This document shows, piece after piece, positions 1 through 6,453 of a stretch of DNA of 6,498 bases (its first letter is position 1; each line of letters opens with the position of its first letter). Below the pieces are notes generated by a model. The model saw nothing but the letters and a program-made list of their open reading frames with translations. It was not told where the DNA came from and did no database searches. The stretch comes from Fimbriiglobus sp. (GTDB taxonomy: Bacteria; Planctomycetota; Planctomycetia; Gemmatales; Gemmataceae): contig JANXTD010000179.1 of the NCBI GenBank assembly GCA_025352585.1, positions 1 to 6,498 of the forward strand, in the 5' to 3' direction. A program made the position numbers and the translations under genes.

Positions 1-717
1 GATGATCGTCACCGCGAGCACCGGGGTGCCGAGCAACTGAATCAGGCTGGTGGCGTACATCGCCCAGATGAACAGAGGCAGGCGGCTCCAGGTCATGCCG
101 GGGCAGCGCATCTTGTGGACCGTGGCGATGATGTTCATCGCGGTCAAGATGGACGAGAAGCCCGTAATGAAGATACCGAGGCCGGCGTACAGCACGTTGG
201 TGTGCGAGTACTTCGACGAGTACGGCGGGTACAGCGTCCAGCCGGTGTCGAGGCCGCCCACGGTGAGTTGCCAGACGAAGAACAGCGAGCCGAACACCCA
301 GACGTAGTAGCTCAACAGGTTCAACTTGGGGAACGCCATGTCCTTGGCACCGATCATCAGCGGCACCAAGAAGTTCCCCAACACCCCTGGGATCACAGGA
401 ATGAGGAAGAGGAACAGCATGATGGTGCCGTGGGCGGTGAACGCCTTGTTATACTGGTCCAACTCCAGGATCGCCCCGGTCGGGGAGATCAGGTTGAGCC
501 GCACCAACATAACGGCGAGGCCGCCGAACAGGAAGAACACGCTGGCGGTGACCAGGTACATCATGCCGATGCGTTTGTGGTCCACCGTCAAGAGCCACGA
601 CAGAATACCGTAGTCGTGGTTGAGGTAGTGTTTCCGCTTCTTCTCCTGCTCCGGCGGCAGTTCCGGCACCGGGATCGACTGCGGCGTGTAGTGCAGGTAA
701 GGCACTTTCGTGGACAT
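1..717 (-). CDS. coxA: Cytochrome c oxidase subunit I, N-terminal 239 residues (cut by window edge)
   Basis: Catalytic haem-copper subunit of aa3/caa3 oxidase in the cytoplasmic membrane; it reduces O2 to water and pumps protons. The frame is open from an ATG at 717 to the left edge, so the C-terminal half is missing. A hydrophilic extension of about 40 residues precedes [11 protein letters not shown] at 41-51, the usual entry to helix I. H96 in TAHGTIM is the expected axial ligand of the low-spin haem. N115 (GNFLVPL), D126 (IGAKDMAFP) and N133 match the D-channel entrance residues (Asn121, Asp132 and Asn139 in Rhodobacter numbering). The helix VI motif that separates A1 (Glu) from A2 (Tyr-Ser) enzymes lies outside, as do the CuB ligands. 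The start is supported by GAGGAG at 733-728, 10 nt upstream. It lies 74 nt after coxB, with a stem-loop in the gap. The family is certain; the oxidase subtype rests on the neighbouring CoxB. Confidence 0.97.
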   Translation of the reverse strand, partial: MSTKVPYLHYTPQSIPVPELPPEQEKKRKHYLNHDYGILSWLLTVDHKRIGMMYLVTASVFFLFGGLAVMLVRLNLISPTGAILELDQYNKAFTAHGTIMLFLFLIPVIPGVLGNFLVPLMIGAKDMAFPKLNLLSYYVWVFGSLFFVWQLTVGGLDTGWTLYPPYSSKYSHTNVLYAGLGIFITGFSSILTAMNIIATVHKMRCPGMTWSRLPLFIWAMYATSLIQLLGTPVLAVTII

Positions 718-748
718 GGGGTCGGGACTCCTCGATGACTGATGGCAA

Positions 749-772
749 CCCGCCCGGTGAGACCGCGGCGGG
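749..772 (-). other. Intercistronic stem-loop between coxB and coxA
   Basis: On the minus-strand transcript the arms CCCGCC and GGCGGG pair (6 bp). After a single bulged G, CGGT pairs with ACCG around a CTC loop, giving a 10-bp GC-rich stem. It lies 19 nt after the coxB stop and 31 nt before the coxA ATG, upstream of the ribosome binding site. The next bases are TTGCCATCAG, so there is no U-run and a classical intrinsic terminator is unlikely. A role in mRNA processing, stability or partial attenuation is inference. In DNA this GC-rich, a stem of this size can also arise by chance. Confidence 0.45.
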
Positions 773-791
773 GGGAATGTCAACTCGGCCG

Positions 792-1865
792 TTACTTGTT
801 GCCTTCGGAAGCCTGCACCGGGGCACCGACCGGGGCCGGGGCCATCTCCGTGCGGTCGGGCAGGCGTTCGCCCTTCCGCAAACTCTTGATGTAGGCCGTC
901 AGGTTCCGCAACTCGATCTCATCGACTTGCGAAGTGCCGAAGGCCGGCATGATCGTTTTCCACCCGGCGGCGACCTGGGCCATCGGGTTGCGGATCGACC
1001 GGCGGATGTACTCGTCGTCGAACTTCTGCATCGTGCCGTCTTCGAGCGGCCGGTACTCGCCGTACATGCCGGCGAGTTGCGGGGCGCGGGCATTCGACTC
1101 GTTGTTGTGGCACGAGTTGCACTGGAGCTTCAGGAACGCCTTGCGGCCCTCCCACGACGGCGAGCCATCGACCGGGTTCTTGCCCGGCAGGCGGTAGATG
1201 CCCTGCTTCCAGGACTCGTAGTCGGCCTTCGACAAGACGTGAACCTTGCCGACCATCTGCGAGTGTCCCTGGCCACAATACTGGTCACAGAAAATGTGGT
1301 AGGTGCCGACCTTCGTCGGCTTGTAGCCGACGGAGATGTAGCGGCCGGGGACCACGTCGAACTTCGACCGGAAGGCCGGGATGCCGAAGTCGTGCAGCAC
1401 GTCTTCGGAAGTGCCCGTCATCTTCACGCCCGGCTCAGTCAGGTTGCCGTTGGCGTCGCGCTCGTCACAGATCGGCAGGTGCAGCTCGTTAATCTCGCGC
1501 ATGCCGTCGGGGTGCTGCATCTTCCACATCCACTGCTTGCCCACCACGAAGTACTCGGGCGCGTCCACCGGGATCTTGACCTGCTCGTTGTAGAGCCTCA
1601 CGCCGATCACGAAGAACGACATGAAGAACAGGAACGGGATCACGGTCCAGATCACCTCGATCTTGGTCGAGCCGAGGATGCGCGGCGTCTTGTCAGTCGG
1701 GGTCTTGCGGGCGTACAGGTACGAGAAGCTGGCGAGCATCAAGAAGACGACGCCGCCCCCGACTGCGACGACCGCGGTGATGTACCAGAAGAACAGGTCG
1801 TAGCCGTAGGCGAACTCGGAGGCTTGCTCCGGCAGCGTGGCGGTCATCGGAATGGCGGCGAACAT
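792..1865 (-). CDS. coxB: Cytochrome c oxidase subunit II with CuA domain and fused cytochrome c (caa3 type)
   Basis: Electron-entry subunit of caa3 oxidase: two membrane helices, a periplasmic CuA cupredoxin domain and a C-terminal cytochrome c domain (357 aa). Helices lie at about 26-50 and 69-90. Q111-W112-M-W precedes the CuA fold and W112 fits the conserved electron-entry Trp. CuA ligands are H158, C193, C197, H201 and M204 ([12 protein letters not shown]). Position 195, where many subunits II have Glu, is Gln, as I recall for Thermus ba3. A loop at about 132-147 is longer than usual. Haem c binds at C249-N-S-C252-H253, with M306 (IMPAFG) as likely sixth ligand. The tail is Pro/Ala-rich. 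Its ATG follows the SCO stop with no gap, and GAGGG at 1877-1873 supplies the ribosome binding site, so translation is probably coupled. The fused haem c means electrons can come straight from ACIII without a free cytochrome c (inference). Confidence 0.97.
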   Translation of the reverse strand: MFAAIPMTATLPEQASEFAYGYDLFFWYITAVVAVGGGVVFLMLASFSYLYARKTPTDKTPRILGSTKIEVIWTVIPFLFFMSFFVIGVRLYNEQVKIPVDAPEYFVVGKQWMWKMQHPDGMREINELHLPICDERDANGNLTEPGVKMTGTSEDVLHDFGIPAFRSKFDVVPGRYISVGYKPTKVGTYHIFCDQYCGQGHSQMVGKVHVLSKADYESWKQGIYRLPGKNPVDGSPSWEGRKAFLKLQCNSCHNNESNARAPQLAGMYGEYRPLEDGTMQKFDDEYIRRSIRNPMAQVAAGWKTIMPAFGTSQVDEIELRNLTAYIKSLRKGERLPDRTEMAPAPVGAPVQASEGNK

Positions 1866-2894
1866 TTAGCGTCCCTCGTCGGCGGCAATATTCGGCGTGC
1901 CCGGCACGATGCCCTGGGCGGTCACGATAATCGGTCTCTCGCGGCGACTCTGCCGCACGGCCATCAGGGCCAGGGTGAACATGCCGAGCATCACGGGCAC
2001 GGCGATGATCGCCGTCCACTTCAACGTCGGCTTGTAGTGGCCCTTCACGTCGTCGTACACGGAGCAATAGAGCGACACGGCGTCAGAGGTCGTCCCGATC
2101 TTGCCCCCGGACGCCTCGACCAGCCCCAGGCGGATGTCCCGCGCGGAGTAGTTGATGCCCATGAGGTAGCGCGAAATCTTGCCGTCGGGCGTCACGATCG
2201 CGATGCCACTCTTGTGGTCGTAGTCGTAATCTTTGGGCAGCATTTCGAGTACGCGTTGGTCAAGTTTGCCGACCCACTCGCCACGCTCGGCGTCGAAGGC
2301 GAAGCTCTTGTTGCGGGCCTTCAGGTTGTACTGGAAGCCCATCGCGGTCGCCAAGGTGTGGACCTTGCGGTCGGCCGCCTTGACATCGGTGCCCTGGCCG
2401 TGGTTGGCGGTCAGGAACAGCCAGCCCGGCCCGTCGGGGATGTCGGTCGTGCCGAGGTAGTCCTTGAGGAACTCGGTCCTCTTCGGGCGAGCCAAACCGA
2501 ACGCCGACTCACGCGGGTCGATGCTCACCACGACGACATTGAAGGCGTCGCCGGCGGTGAAGCTGGCGTCTTTGGCCCGCAAGTCCTTAAGCGAATCGAG
2601 AACCCCGGTGAGCACCTGATTGCAGAGTTTCGGACAGCGGTAGTACGCCAGCACCAGAATCGTCGGCTTACCGCCGATGCCGTCGGCGAGCGTGATCGGC
2701 TTGTTGTTGTGGTCGTAGAACTCGAGGTCAGTCGGCACGGACTCGCCGAGCTTCTGCTCGAACTTGACACCCTCCGGCTCCTTGGGTCCGTTGTCGCCGG
2801 GGATGGGCATCTTGCCATAGCGCTGCGCGGGGGCAGGTGCGGCCGCGGTCAGCAGCGCGGCGACGGCCCCTAGCATTAGCACGGCAACTCTCAT
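1866..2894 (-). CDS. sco1: SCO1/SenC-family copper chaperone with C-terminal membrane anchor
   Basis: Thioredoxin-fold protein of the SCO/PrrC family, which delivers copper or keeps cysteines reduced during assembly of the CuA site. Residues 1-24 form a signal peptide ending APAPAQ. The copper site is visible: C87-PKL-C91, with H227 (DYDHKSG) as third ligand. VVVSIDPRES at 121-130 and IVTPDGKISRYLMGI at 233-247 are typical of the fold. The stretch between the thioredoxin core and H227 carries about 25 extra residues (near 199-221). After the domain comes SLYCSVYDDVKGHY (C277) and one membrane span at about 293-313, then a short basic cytosolic tail; this matches the anchored SCO subfamily found in cox operons. 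The ATG at 2894 is preceded by GGGAGG at 2906-2901 with 6-nt spacing. The stop abuts the coxB start, its expected client. The family is firm; which client it loads is inferred from position. Confidence 0.95.
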   Translation of the reverse strand: MRVAVLMLGAVAALLTAAAPAPAQRYGKMPIPGDNGPKEPEGVKFEQKLGESVPTDLEFYDHNNKPITLADGIGGKPTILVLAYYRCPKLCNQVLTGVLDSLKDLRAKDASFTAGDAFNVVVVSIDPRESAFGLARPKRTEFLKDYLGTTDIPDGPGWLFLTANHGQGTDVKAADRKVHTLATAMGFQYNLKARNKSFAFDAERGEWVGKLDQRVLEMLPKDYDYDHKSGIAIVTPDGKISRYLMGINYSARDIRLGLVEASGGKIGTTSDAVSLYCSVYDDVKGHYKPTLKWTAIIAVPVMLGMFTLALMAVRQSRRERPIIVTAQGIVPGTPNIAADEGR

Positions 2895-2915
2895 GACACG
2901 CCTCCCGCAGTCGAT

Positions 2916-3731
2916 TTAGTGCCCGGCAGGCCCGTGGGCGGCCGGCTTCTCTTCCACCTTAACCGCAGCCGGCATCGACGGACCACCGCGGCCCGAGTTC
3001 GACAGCTTCGCCCGCAGGTCGCTCGGCGTCGTGTTGGCCAGCATCCCCTTGTCCGACTCGTTCTTGCCGTCCTTGCGGGTCGGCAGGCGGTGGCCGTCGA
3101 CGACCATCTTCATGGCGTCGGCGATCGGGATGTAGGCGACCTGCTTGGCCTTGTCGGCGTAGCCGGTCTCGATGAGGATCTTGCGGTGCTGCGTCGGGTC
3201 GATGAAGCGGTCCGGCCGCAGGTCCTCGGGGTAGATCTCGTAGGTCGCGCCGCGGTACTCGATCGGCCGCTTCGAGCGGTAGTGCGACGGGTCACTCGGG
3301 TCGACCTGCTTCATGTACTCCAGGCGGGGTTGCGCGATCGCGGCGGCCGGGTCGGTCGAGCTGATCCGGGCGAACCGCTCGTTGATCGGCAGCGACGTGA
3401 TCGCCGCCGCCTGCGGGTCGGTGTTGGCGTTCGGCTCGGCCTTGCGGACCATCGTCAGGAACAGCGTCGTGATCGTCCCGAAGGCGAACAGCGCCGTCAG
3501 CACTACCAATAGCGGGACGTACAGGATGGCCCGCGCGTTGAAGCGGTCCGGCTCGTGGCCCGCCTGCACGCTCTTGGCGGCGGCACCGGGCGGGAGGGTG
3601 CCGTGCTCGTCCGCGCCCATGCCGGACATCGACGCGAACACGACATTCAGCGCGTTGTCCTTGAACGGAGCGGCCGGAGTCCCAGACTCGTCAGGCGGCC
3701 GGGGCGGGTCACTCGGATTCAGGGCGTCCAT
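2916..3731 (-). CDS. Uncharacterised single-span membrane protein of the ACIII-cox operon
   Basis: I know no assigned function. The 271-residue product has a Pro/Gly/Ala-rich N-terminal region (1-66, probably cytosolic), one membrane span at about 68-95, and a soluble part that should face the periplasm. That part contains QPRLEYMKQ (134-142), HRKILIETGYADKAKQ (182-197) and AYIPIADAMKMVVDGHRLPTR (199-219). The last two resemble a pattern I recall (YGWVD, then VRIPI..AM....GLP.R) in unnamed proteins next to SCO genes in oxidase operons of other phyla. The tail (220-271) is low in complexity and ends HGPAGH. No haem motif or paired cysteines are present. The ATG at 3731 is preferred over an in-frame ATG 14 codons upstream because GAGGAGAGGA lies just before it and the longer form would run into the hairpin region. 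It lies between actF and the SCO gene, so a supercomplex linker or assembly factor is plausible but unproven. Confidence 0.85.
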   Translation of the reverse strand: MDALNPSDPPRPPDESGTPAAPFKDNALNVVFASMSGMGADEHGTLPPGAAAKSVQAGHEPDRFNARAILYVPLLVVLTALFAFGTITTLFLTMVRKAEPNANTDPQAAAITSLPINERFARISSTDPAAAIAQPRLEYMKQVDPSDPSHYRSKRPIEYRGATYEIYPEDLRPDRFIDPTQHRKILIETGYADKAKQVAYIPIADAMKMVVDGHRLPTRKDGKNESDKGMLANTTPSDLRAKLSNSGRGGPSMPAAVKVEEKPAAHGPAGH

Positions 3732-3763
3732 CGGTCCTCTCCTCGGGGTATCAAGTCGCCGAA

Positions 3764-3793
3764 GCCGGGCCACGCACCGTCGCGCGGCCCGGC
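3764..3793 (-). other. Strong stem-loop between actF and the next gene
   Basis: The arms GCCGGGCC (3786-3793 in the transcript) and GGCCCGGC (3764-3771) are perfect complements over 8 bp. In RNA the stem extends by a G-U wobble and three more pairs (GCGC with GCGU), making 12 bp around the 6-nt loop GACGGT. It begins 10 nt after the actF stop and ends 32 nt before the next start codon. TTCGGCGACTTG follows, so there is no U-tract. It lies exactly between the ACIII and oxidase halves of the operon. It may stabilise the ACIII message, act as a processing site or partly terminate transcription; which one is inference. Confidence 0.55.
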
Positions 3794-3803
3794 GAGGCGG
3801 GTG

Positions 3804-5108
3804 TTAGTGGTGGTGACCCCAGGTCGCGACGAACTGGCCCTCGGCGTTGGCCGGGAGGGCGGGGCGCGACCCGAGTTCGCGGGCGAAGAAGTAACCCCAG
3901 ACGCCGCCGACGCCGACGACCGCCGCGACCGCCATCGGCACGTGCAAGGTGCCCGCCTCGCGCGGCACGCACGGCAGCACCCACCAGATCACGTCGGCGA
4001 CGCAGACGGTGAACAGCAGCACGCACATGCCCCGCATCAGCTTGGTGTTGGTCTTCACCTCGCGGAACAGCAGCGCGACGAACGGCACGAGCCAGTGGAA
4101 GGCCATGAGGAAGTACGCCAGGTACTCCCAGCCGTGGTCGCCCCGCTTGCGGTAGTACGCGACCTCCTCGGGCAAGTTGCCGGCCCAGATCAGCATGTAC
4201 TGCGAGAACGAGGCGTAGGCCCAGACCATCGTGAACGCCAACGTCAAGGTGCCCATGTCGATGCGGAACTTGTCCTTGACGATGGCCAAGGTGTCCGACT
4301 TGTCGGGGTTGACCGTGTAGAACACAAAAATACAGAACGAGAAGGTCGTCAGGAACGCGTTCATGCCGAAGACGATCGGGAACATGCTCGACGCCCAGGT
4401 CGATTCGACCGACACGACCCAGATCGTGGAAAGCACGGTCATCGTCAGCACCCACAGCACCACGCCCGGCCCGGCGAGTTTGCGGAGTGTCTGGTACGCG
4501 GCAGTGTCGTTGCCCTCGTCGTTCTTCCTCATCACGGCCAGCGTGTACAGGGCCAGGCCGCCCATGAGGCCCAGGCCGACGCCGCTGACGATCAAGAACC
4601 GCACGGGGTTGAGCAGGTCGTGGATTTTGTGCTGGTTCTCGACCACGCCCTCGGGACGCATCTGCTTGGCCGCGGCGATCGAGGCGACATCGCCCTCGTA
4701 ACCGCGGTCGGCCCACCAGTAAGGCGACTGCGTGCCGTCGCCGACGAAAAGGCTCGCCGCCACGGGGACCATCAGCACCGGCACCAGCCACAGGGTGCGC
4801 ACCGACGCCACGAAGCAGCGGCGCAGGACGACGCCCCACGACGCGCTCGTCATGACGCCGACGAGGATCAGGAACAGCGAGCCTAACGGCAGGCTGGCCC
4901 AGAAGACCCAGCCGATGAGGTAAGTCATCGACAGGTCGCGGAGACCGTAGCCGTTCGCTGAACCGATGTTCAGGAAGCCCAGCGCGGCGAAGGCGATCAG
5001 GCCGGCGGCGGCGCAAATCAGGGCGATCGTCTTCAGGCCGGCCGTGTTGACCGGGTCGGTCGGGATGGCGACGCCTTCGGCGGCGTGGTCGTCGTGGTGC
5101 TCGGCCAT
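3804..5108 (-). CDS. actF: Alternative complex III integral membrane subunit ActF
   Basis: Polytopic ACIII subunit, paralogous in fold to the NrfD-type ActC, embedded in the cytoplasmic membrane. The 434-residue protein has ten hydrophobic spans: about 27-48, 62-86, 104-122, 171-192, 214-235, 242-266, 284-310, 329-348, 358-378 and 390-408. NQHKIHDLLNP (158-168) in the loop before span 4 and VWAYASFSQYMLIWAGNLPEE (295-315) in span 7 are characteristic of ActF. No haem or iron-sulphur motif is present, as expected; in solved ACIII structures the family is linked to quinol handling or proton paths. Both ends are His-rich (MAEHHDDHAAEG and a final GHHH). The ATG at 5108 overlaps the actE stop by one base (TAATG). 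A recognisable ribosome site is weak, so coupling to actE translation is likely. A longer in-frame upstream extension was rejected because it would lie wholly inside actE. Confidence 0.95.
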   Translation of the reverse strand: MAEHHDDHAAEGVAIPTDPVNTAGLKTIALICAAAGLIAFAALGFLNIGSANGYGLRDLSMTYLIGWVFWASLPLGSLFLILVGVMTSASWGVVLRRCFVASVRTLWLVPVLMVPVAASLFVGDGTQSPYWWADRGYEGDVASIAAAKQMRPEGVVENQHKIHDLLNPVRFLIVSGVGLGLMGGLALYTLAVMRKNDEGNDTAAYQTLRKLAGPGVVLWVLTMTVLSTIWVVSVESTWASSMFPIVFGMNAFLTTFSFCIFVFYTVNPDKSDTLAIVKDKFRIDMGTLTLAFTMVWAYASFSQYMLIWAGNLPEEVAYYRKRGDHGWEYLAYFLMAFHWLVPFVALLFREVKTNTKLMRGMCVLLFTVCVADVIWWVLPCVPREAGTLHVPMAVAAVVGVGGVWGYFFARELGSRPALPANAEGQFVATWGHHH

Positions 5109-5905
5109 TACTTCGACCCCGCCTTCGTGAGTTCGTCTCGGTTCTTGGCCGGCAGTTCCGCCACCGGTAAGCTTTGGCTCAGTTGCAGCGCCCGGACGTA
5201 ACCGATGATGCGCCAGCGGTCGGCCGGGTTCGGGATCTGCGTCTCGTGCGACCCCATGCCGCCGTATCCCCAGGTGATGACCTGGTAGATGTAGCCGACG
5301 GGGACTTCCTTGAGCGGAACCTTCTTGCCGTAGCGGTCGAAGCCGCGCGAGTAGCCGACGGGCAGATCCTTGAGGGCCTCGCCGACGAAGTGCCCGGCGT
5401 CGCGCTCCGTGCCGTTGGGGTCGGTGTGGTACGACGGCGGCTTCAGGTAGCCGCGCTCCGGGATCTTGCCGTTGCCGTAGCCCGCGCCGCCGTGGCACAA
5501 GGCACAGGCCCCGTTGTACAGCGACTGGCCGCGGGTCAGGTCGGCGACCGTCAACTCGAACGGCAGTTCAGTGACGAAGTTGGCCACGTCGGTCGGTGCC
5601 CCGGCGGTCGGGGCGGTGTTGCCGGTCGGGTCGACCGCTTCCTTCCAGGCCTTCGAGACCTGCGGGGCCTTGCCGGCTGGGGTCAGCCAGGCGACGAGCG
5701 GGTCGTCGGCCGTCGGCTGGTTGCGGTGGACGACGCCCTTCTCGAGCGGCCGCACCGACTGCTTGTTGGCGAACATCGCGCTCTCCTCGTACGGACGAGG
5801 GGCGGGCTGCGTCGCCATCTTCTGTTGGCAGCCGGCGAGGGCGACGACGCCCAGCGTCAGCGCGACGATGCCGAATCGGGTACGAGTCAGTGTCATGGGG
5901 GTCAC
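5108..5905 (-). CDS. actE: Alternative complex III monohaem cytochrome c lipoprotein ActE
   Basis: Membrane-anchored monohaem cytochrome c of ACIII that passes electrons from the complex towards the oxidase. With the GTG start the product is 265 aa. A lipoprotein signal ends VALAGC, so C26 should be lipidated. The N-terminal stretch PRPYEESAMFANKQSVRPLE (36-55) is the usual ActE tail. Haem c binds at C134-A-L-C137-H138 and M217 (GYGGMGSHETQIP) is the likely sixth ligand; DRWRIIGYVRALQLSQ (229-244) closes the domain as in other ActE. Compared with the compact form I remember, there are extra residues at about 66-108 and 170-200, and Met is followed by Gly where Pro is common. The GTG at 5905 is preferred because GGAGGT ends 6 nt before it and it overlaps the actD stop by 4 nt. 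The ATG at 5896 (262 aa) would put the site 16 nt away. It shares one base with actF. Confidence 0.94.
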   Translation of the reverse strand: MTPMTLTRTRFGIVALTLGVVALAGCQQKMATQPAPRPYEESAMFANKQSVRPLEKGVVHRNQPTADDPLVAWLTPAGKAPQVSKAWKEAVDPTGNTAPTAGAPTDVANFVTELPFELTVADLTRGQSLYNGACALCHGGAGYGNGKIPERGYLKPPSYHTDPNGTERDAGHFVGEALKDLPVGYSRGFDRYGKKVPLKEVPVGYIYQVITWGYGGMGSHETQIPNPADRWRIIGYVRALQLSQSLPVAELPAKNRDELTKAGSK

Positions 5906-6453
5906 TCGGGCACCTCCGCGACGCTCAGCGGCTTGAGCGTGTCGAGGAAGTCGCGGGTCGTTGTCAGGTCGAACTGGGGGTCCGTGGCTTCGACGCACAA
6001 GAAGAACCGGTCGCGGGTCGCGCGGGCGAACTGCGGCACGTTGAACAGCGGGTGGTTCGGCTGCGGCAGCCCGCACAGGGCGAACAGGCCGATCACCCCG
6101 GACAGCGACGCCGTGAGCACGAGCAGTTCCCAGGTGATCGGGGCGAACTGCGGCCACGAGAACATCGGCTTGCCGCCGACGTTGAGCGGGTAGTCGATGC
6201 CGTTGAGGTAGTACTGCATGACGAACCCGAAGGTCGCGCCGCACAGCCCTCCGATGAACATGATCGCGCCGATCTCGGAGCGCGGGAAGCCGAGCGCGTC
6301 CGCGACCTCGCCGACCGGGTACGGCGAGTAACCGTCCATGCGGCTGAAGCCCTTGGCCGCGGCCGACTGGGTGGCGTGGACCAACTCGTCGGCGGTGCCG
6401 AACTCGGCCAGCAGGCCGTACACCTTCGGGGTCTCGTCGAGGGTACTGGTCAC
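5902..6453 (-). CDS. actD: Alternative complex III subunit ActD (DUF3341)
   Basis: Small membrane subunit of ACIII, DUF3341 family, 183 aa, close to the family's usual length. A soluble N-terminal domain starts with KVYGLLAEFGTADELVHA (10-27) and carries GYSPYPV (41-47). Two hydrophobic spans follow at about 61-83 and 107-129, separated by DYPLNVGGKPMFSWPQFAPIT (88-108), the most conserved part of the family. The C-terminal part has HPLFNVPQFARATRDRFFLC (134-153), also typical. No cofactor motif is seen; the role is structural as far as known. The start is GTG at 6453, with GGAG 8 nt upstream and a 4-nt GTGA overlap with the end of actC; no nearby in-frame ATG fits better. Its own TGA overlaps the actE GTG in the same way, so actC-actD-actE are probably translationally coupled. 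Confidence 0.95.
   Translation of the reverse strand: MTSTLDETPKVYGLLAEFGTADELVHATQSAAAKGFSRMDGYSPYPVGEVADALGFPRSEIGAIMFIGGLCGATFGFVMQYYLNGIDYPLNVGGKPMFSWPQFAPITWELLVLTASLSGVIGLFALCGLPQPNHPLFNVPQFARATRDRFFLCVEATDPQFDLTTTRDFLDTLKPLSVAEVPE
5912..5917 (-). promoter_or_regulatory. Ribosome binding site that decides the actE start
   Basis: GGAGGT on the minus strand lies inside the last codons of actD. The GGAGG core is 7 nt from the GTG at 5905 and 16 nt from the ATG at 5896. Normal spacing therefore favours GTG, which adds three residues before the lipoprotein signal. Confidence 0.7.

Noticed and set aside
735..2873. A 712-codon open frame on the plus strand
   Set aside because: It lies opposite coxB and the SCO gene, has an Arg/Val/His/Asp-rich composition typical of antisense frames in GC-rich DNA, and shows no recognisable domain, while both minus-strand genes carry intact motifs.
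3732..3763. TTGATA in the actF downstream spacer as a promoter element
   Set aside because: No partner box at suitable spacing is visible and promoter rules in this lineage are not well known to me, so there is no support for an internal promoter.
3732..3773. Earlier ATG (3773) for the small membrane protein
   Set aside because: It would add MARLRRLDTPRRGP and move the start into the hairpin region. GGAG with 7-nt spacing supports the ATG at 3731.
749..3793. The two spacer hairpins as intrinsic terminators
   Set aside because: Neither stem (749-772 or 3764-3793) is followed by a U-run, and functionally linked genes continue on the same strand.
3555..4886. Plus-strand open frame of 443 codons
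   Set aside because: It is antisense to actF and the small membrane protein, is very rich in His, Arg, Asp and Gln, and has no membrane spans or motif; it is a composition artefact.
5109..5498. Upstream extension of the actF frame
   Set aside because: The extension is entirely inside actE, is Arg-rich and non-membrane, and the ATG at 5108 begins a normal ActF N-terminus.
5174..6193. Plus-strand open frame of 339 codons
   Set aside because: It runs antisense to actE and most of actD with no recognisable domain. The minus-strand frames hold the haem motif and DUF3341 signatures.
5906..6244. Upstream extension of the actE frame into actD
   Set aside because: It would place an Arg-rich segment before the lipoprotein signal. 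The GTG at 5905 has a well-spaced ribosome binding site.
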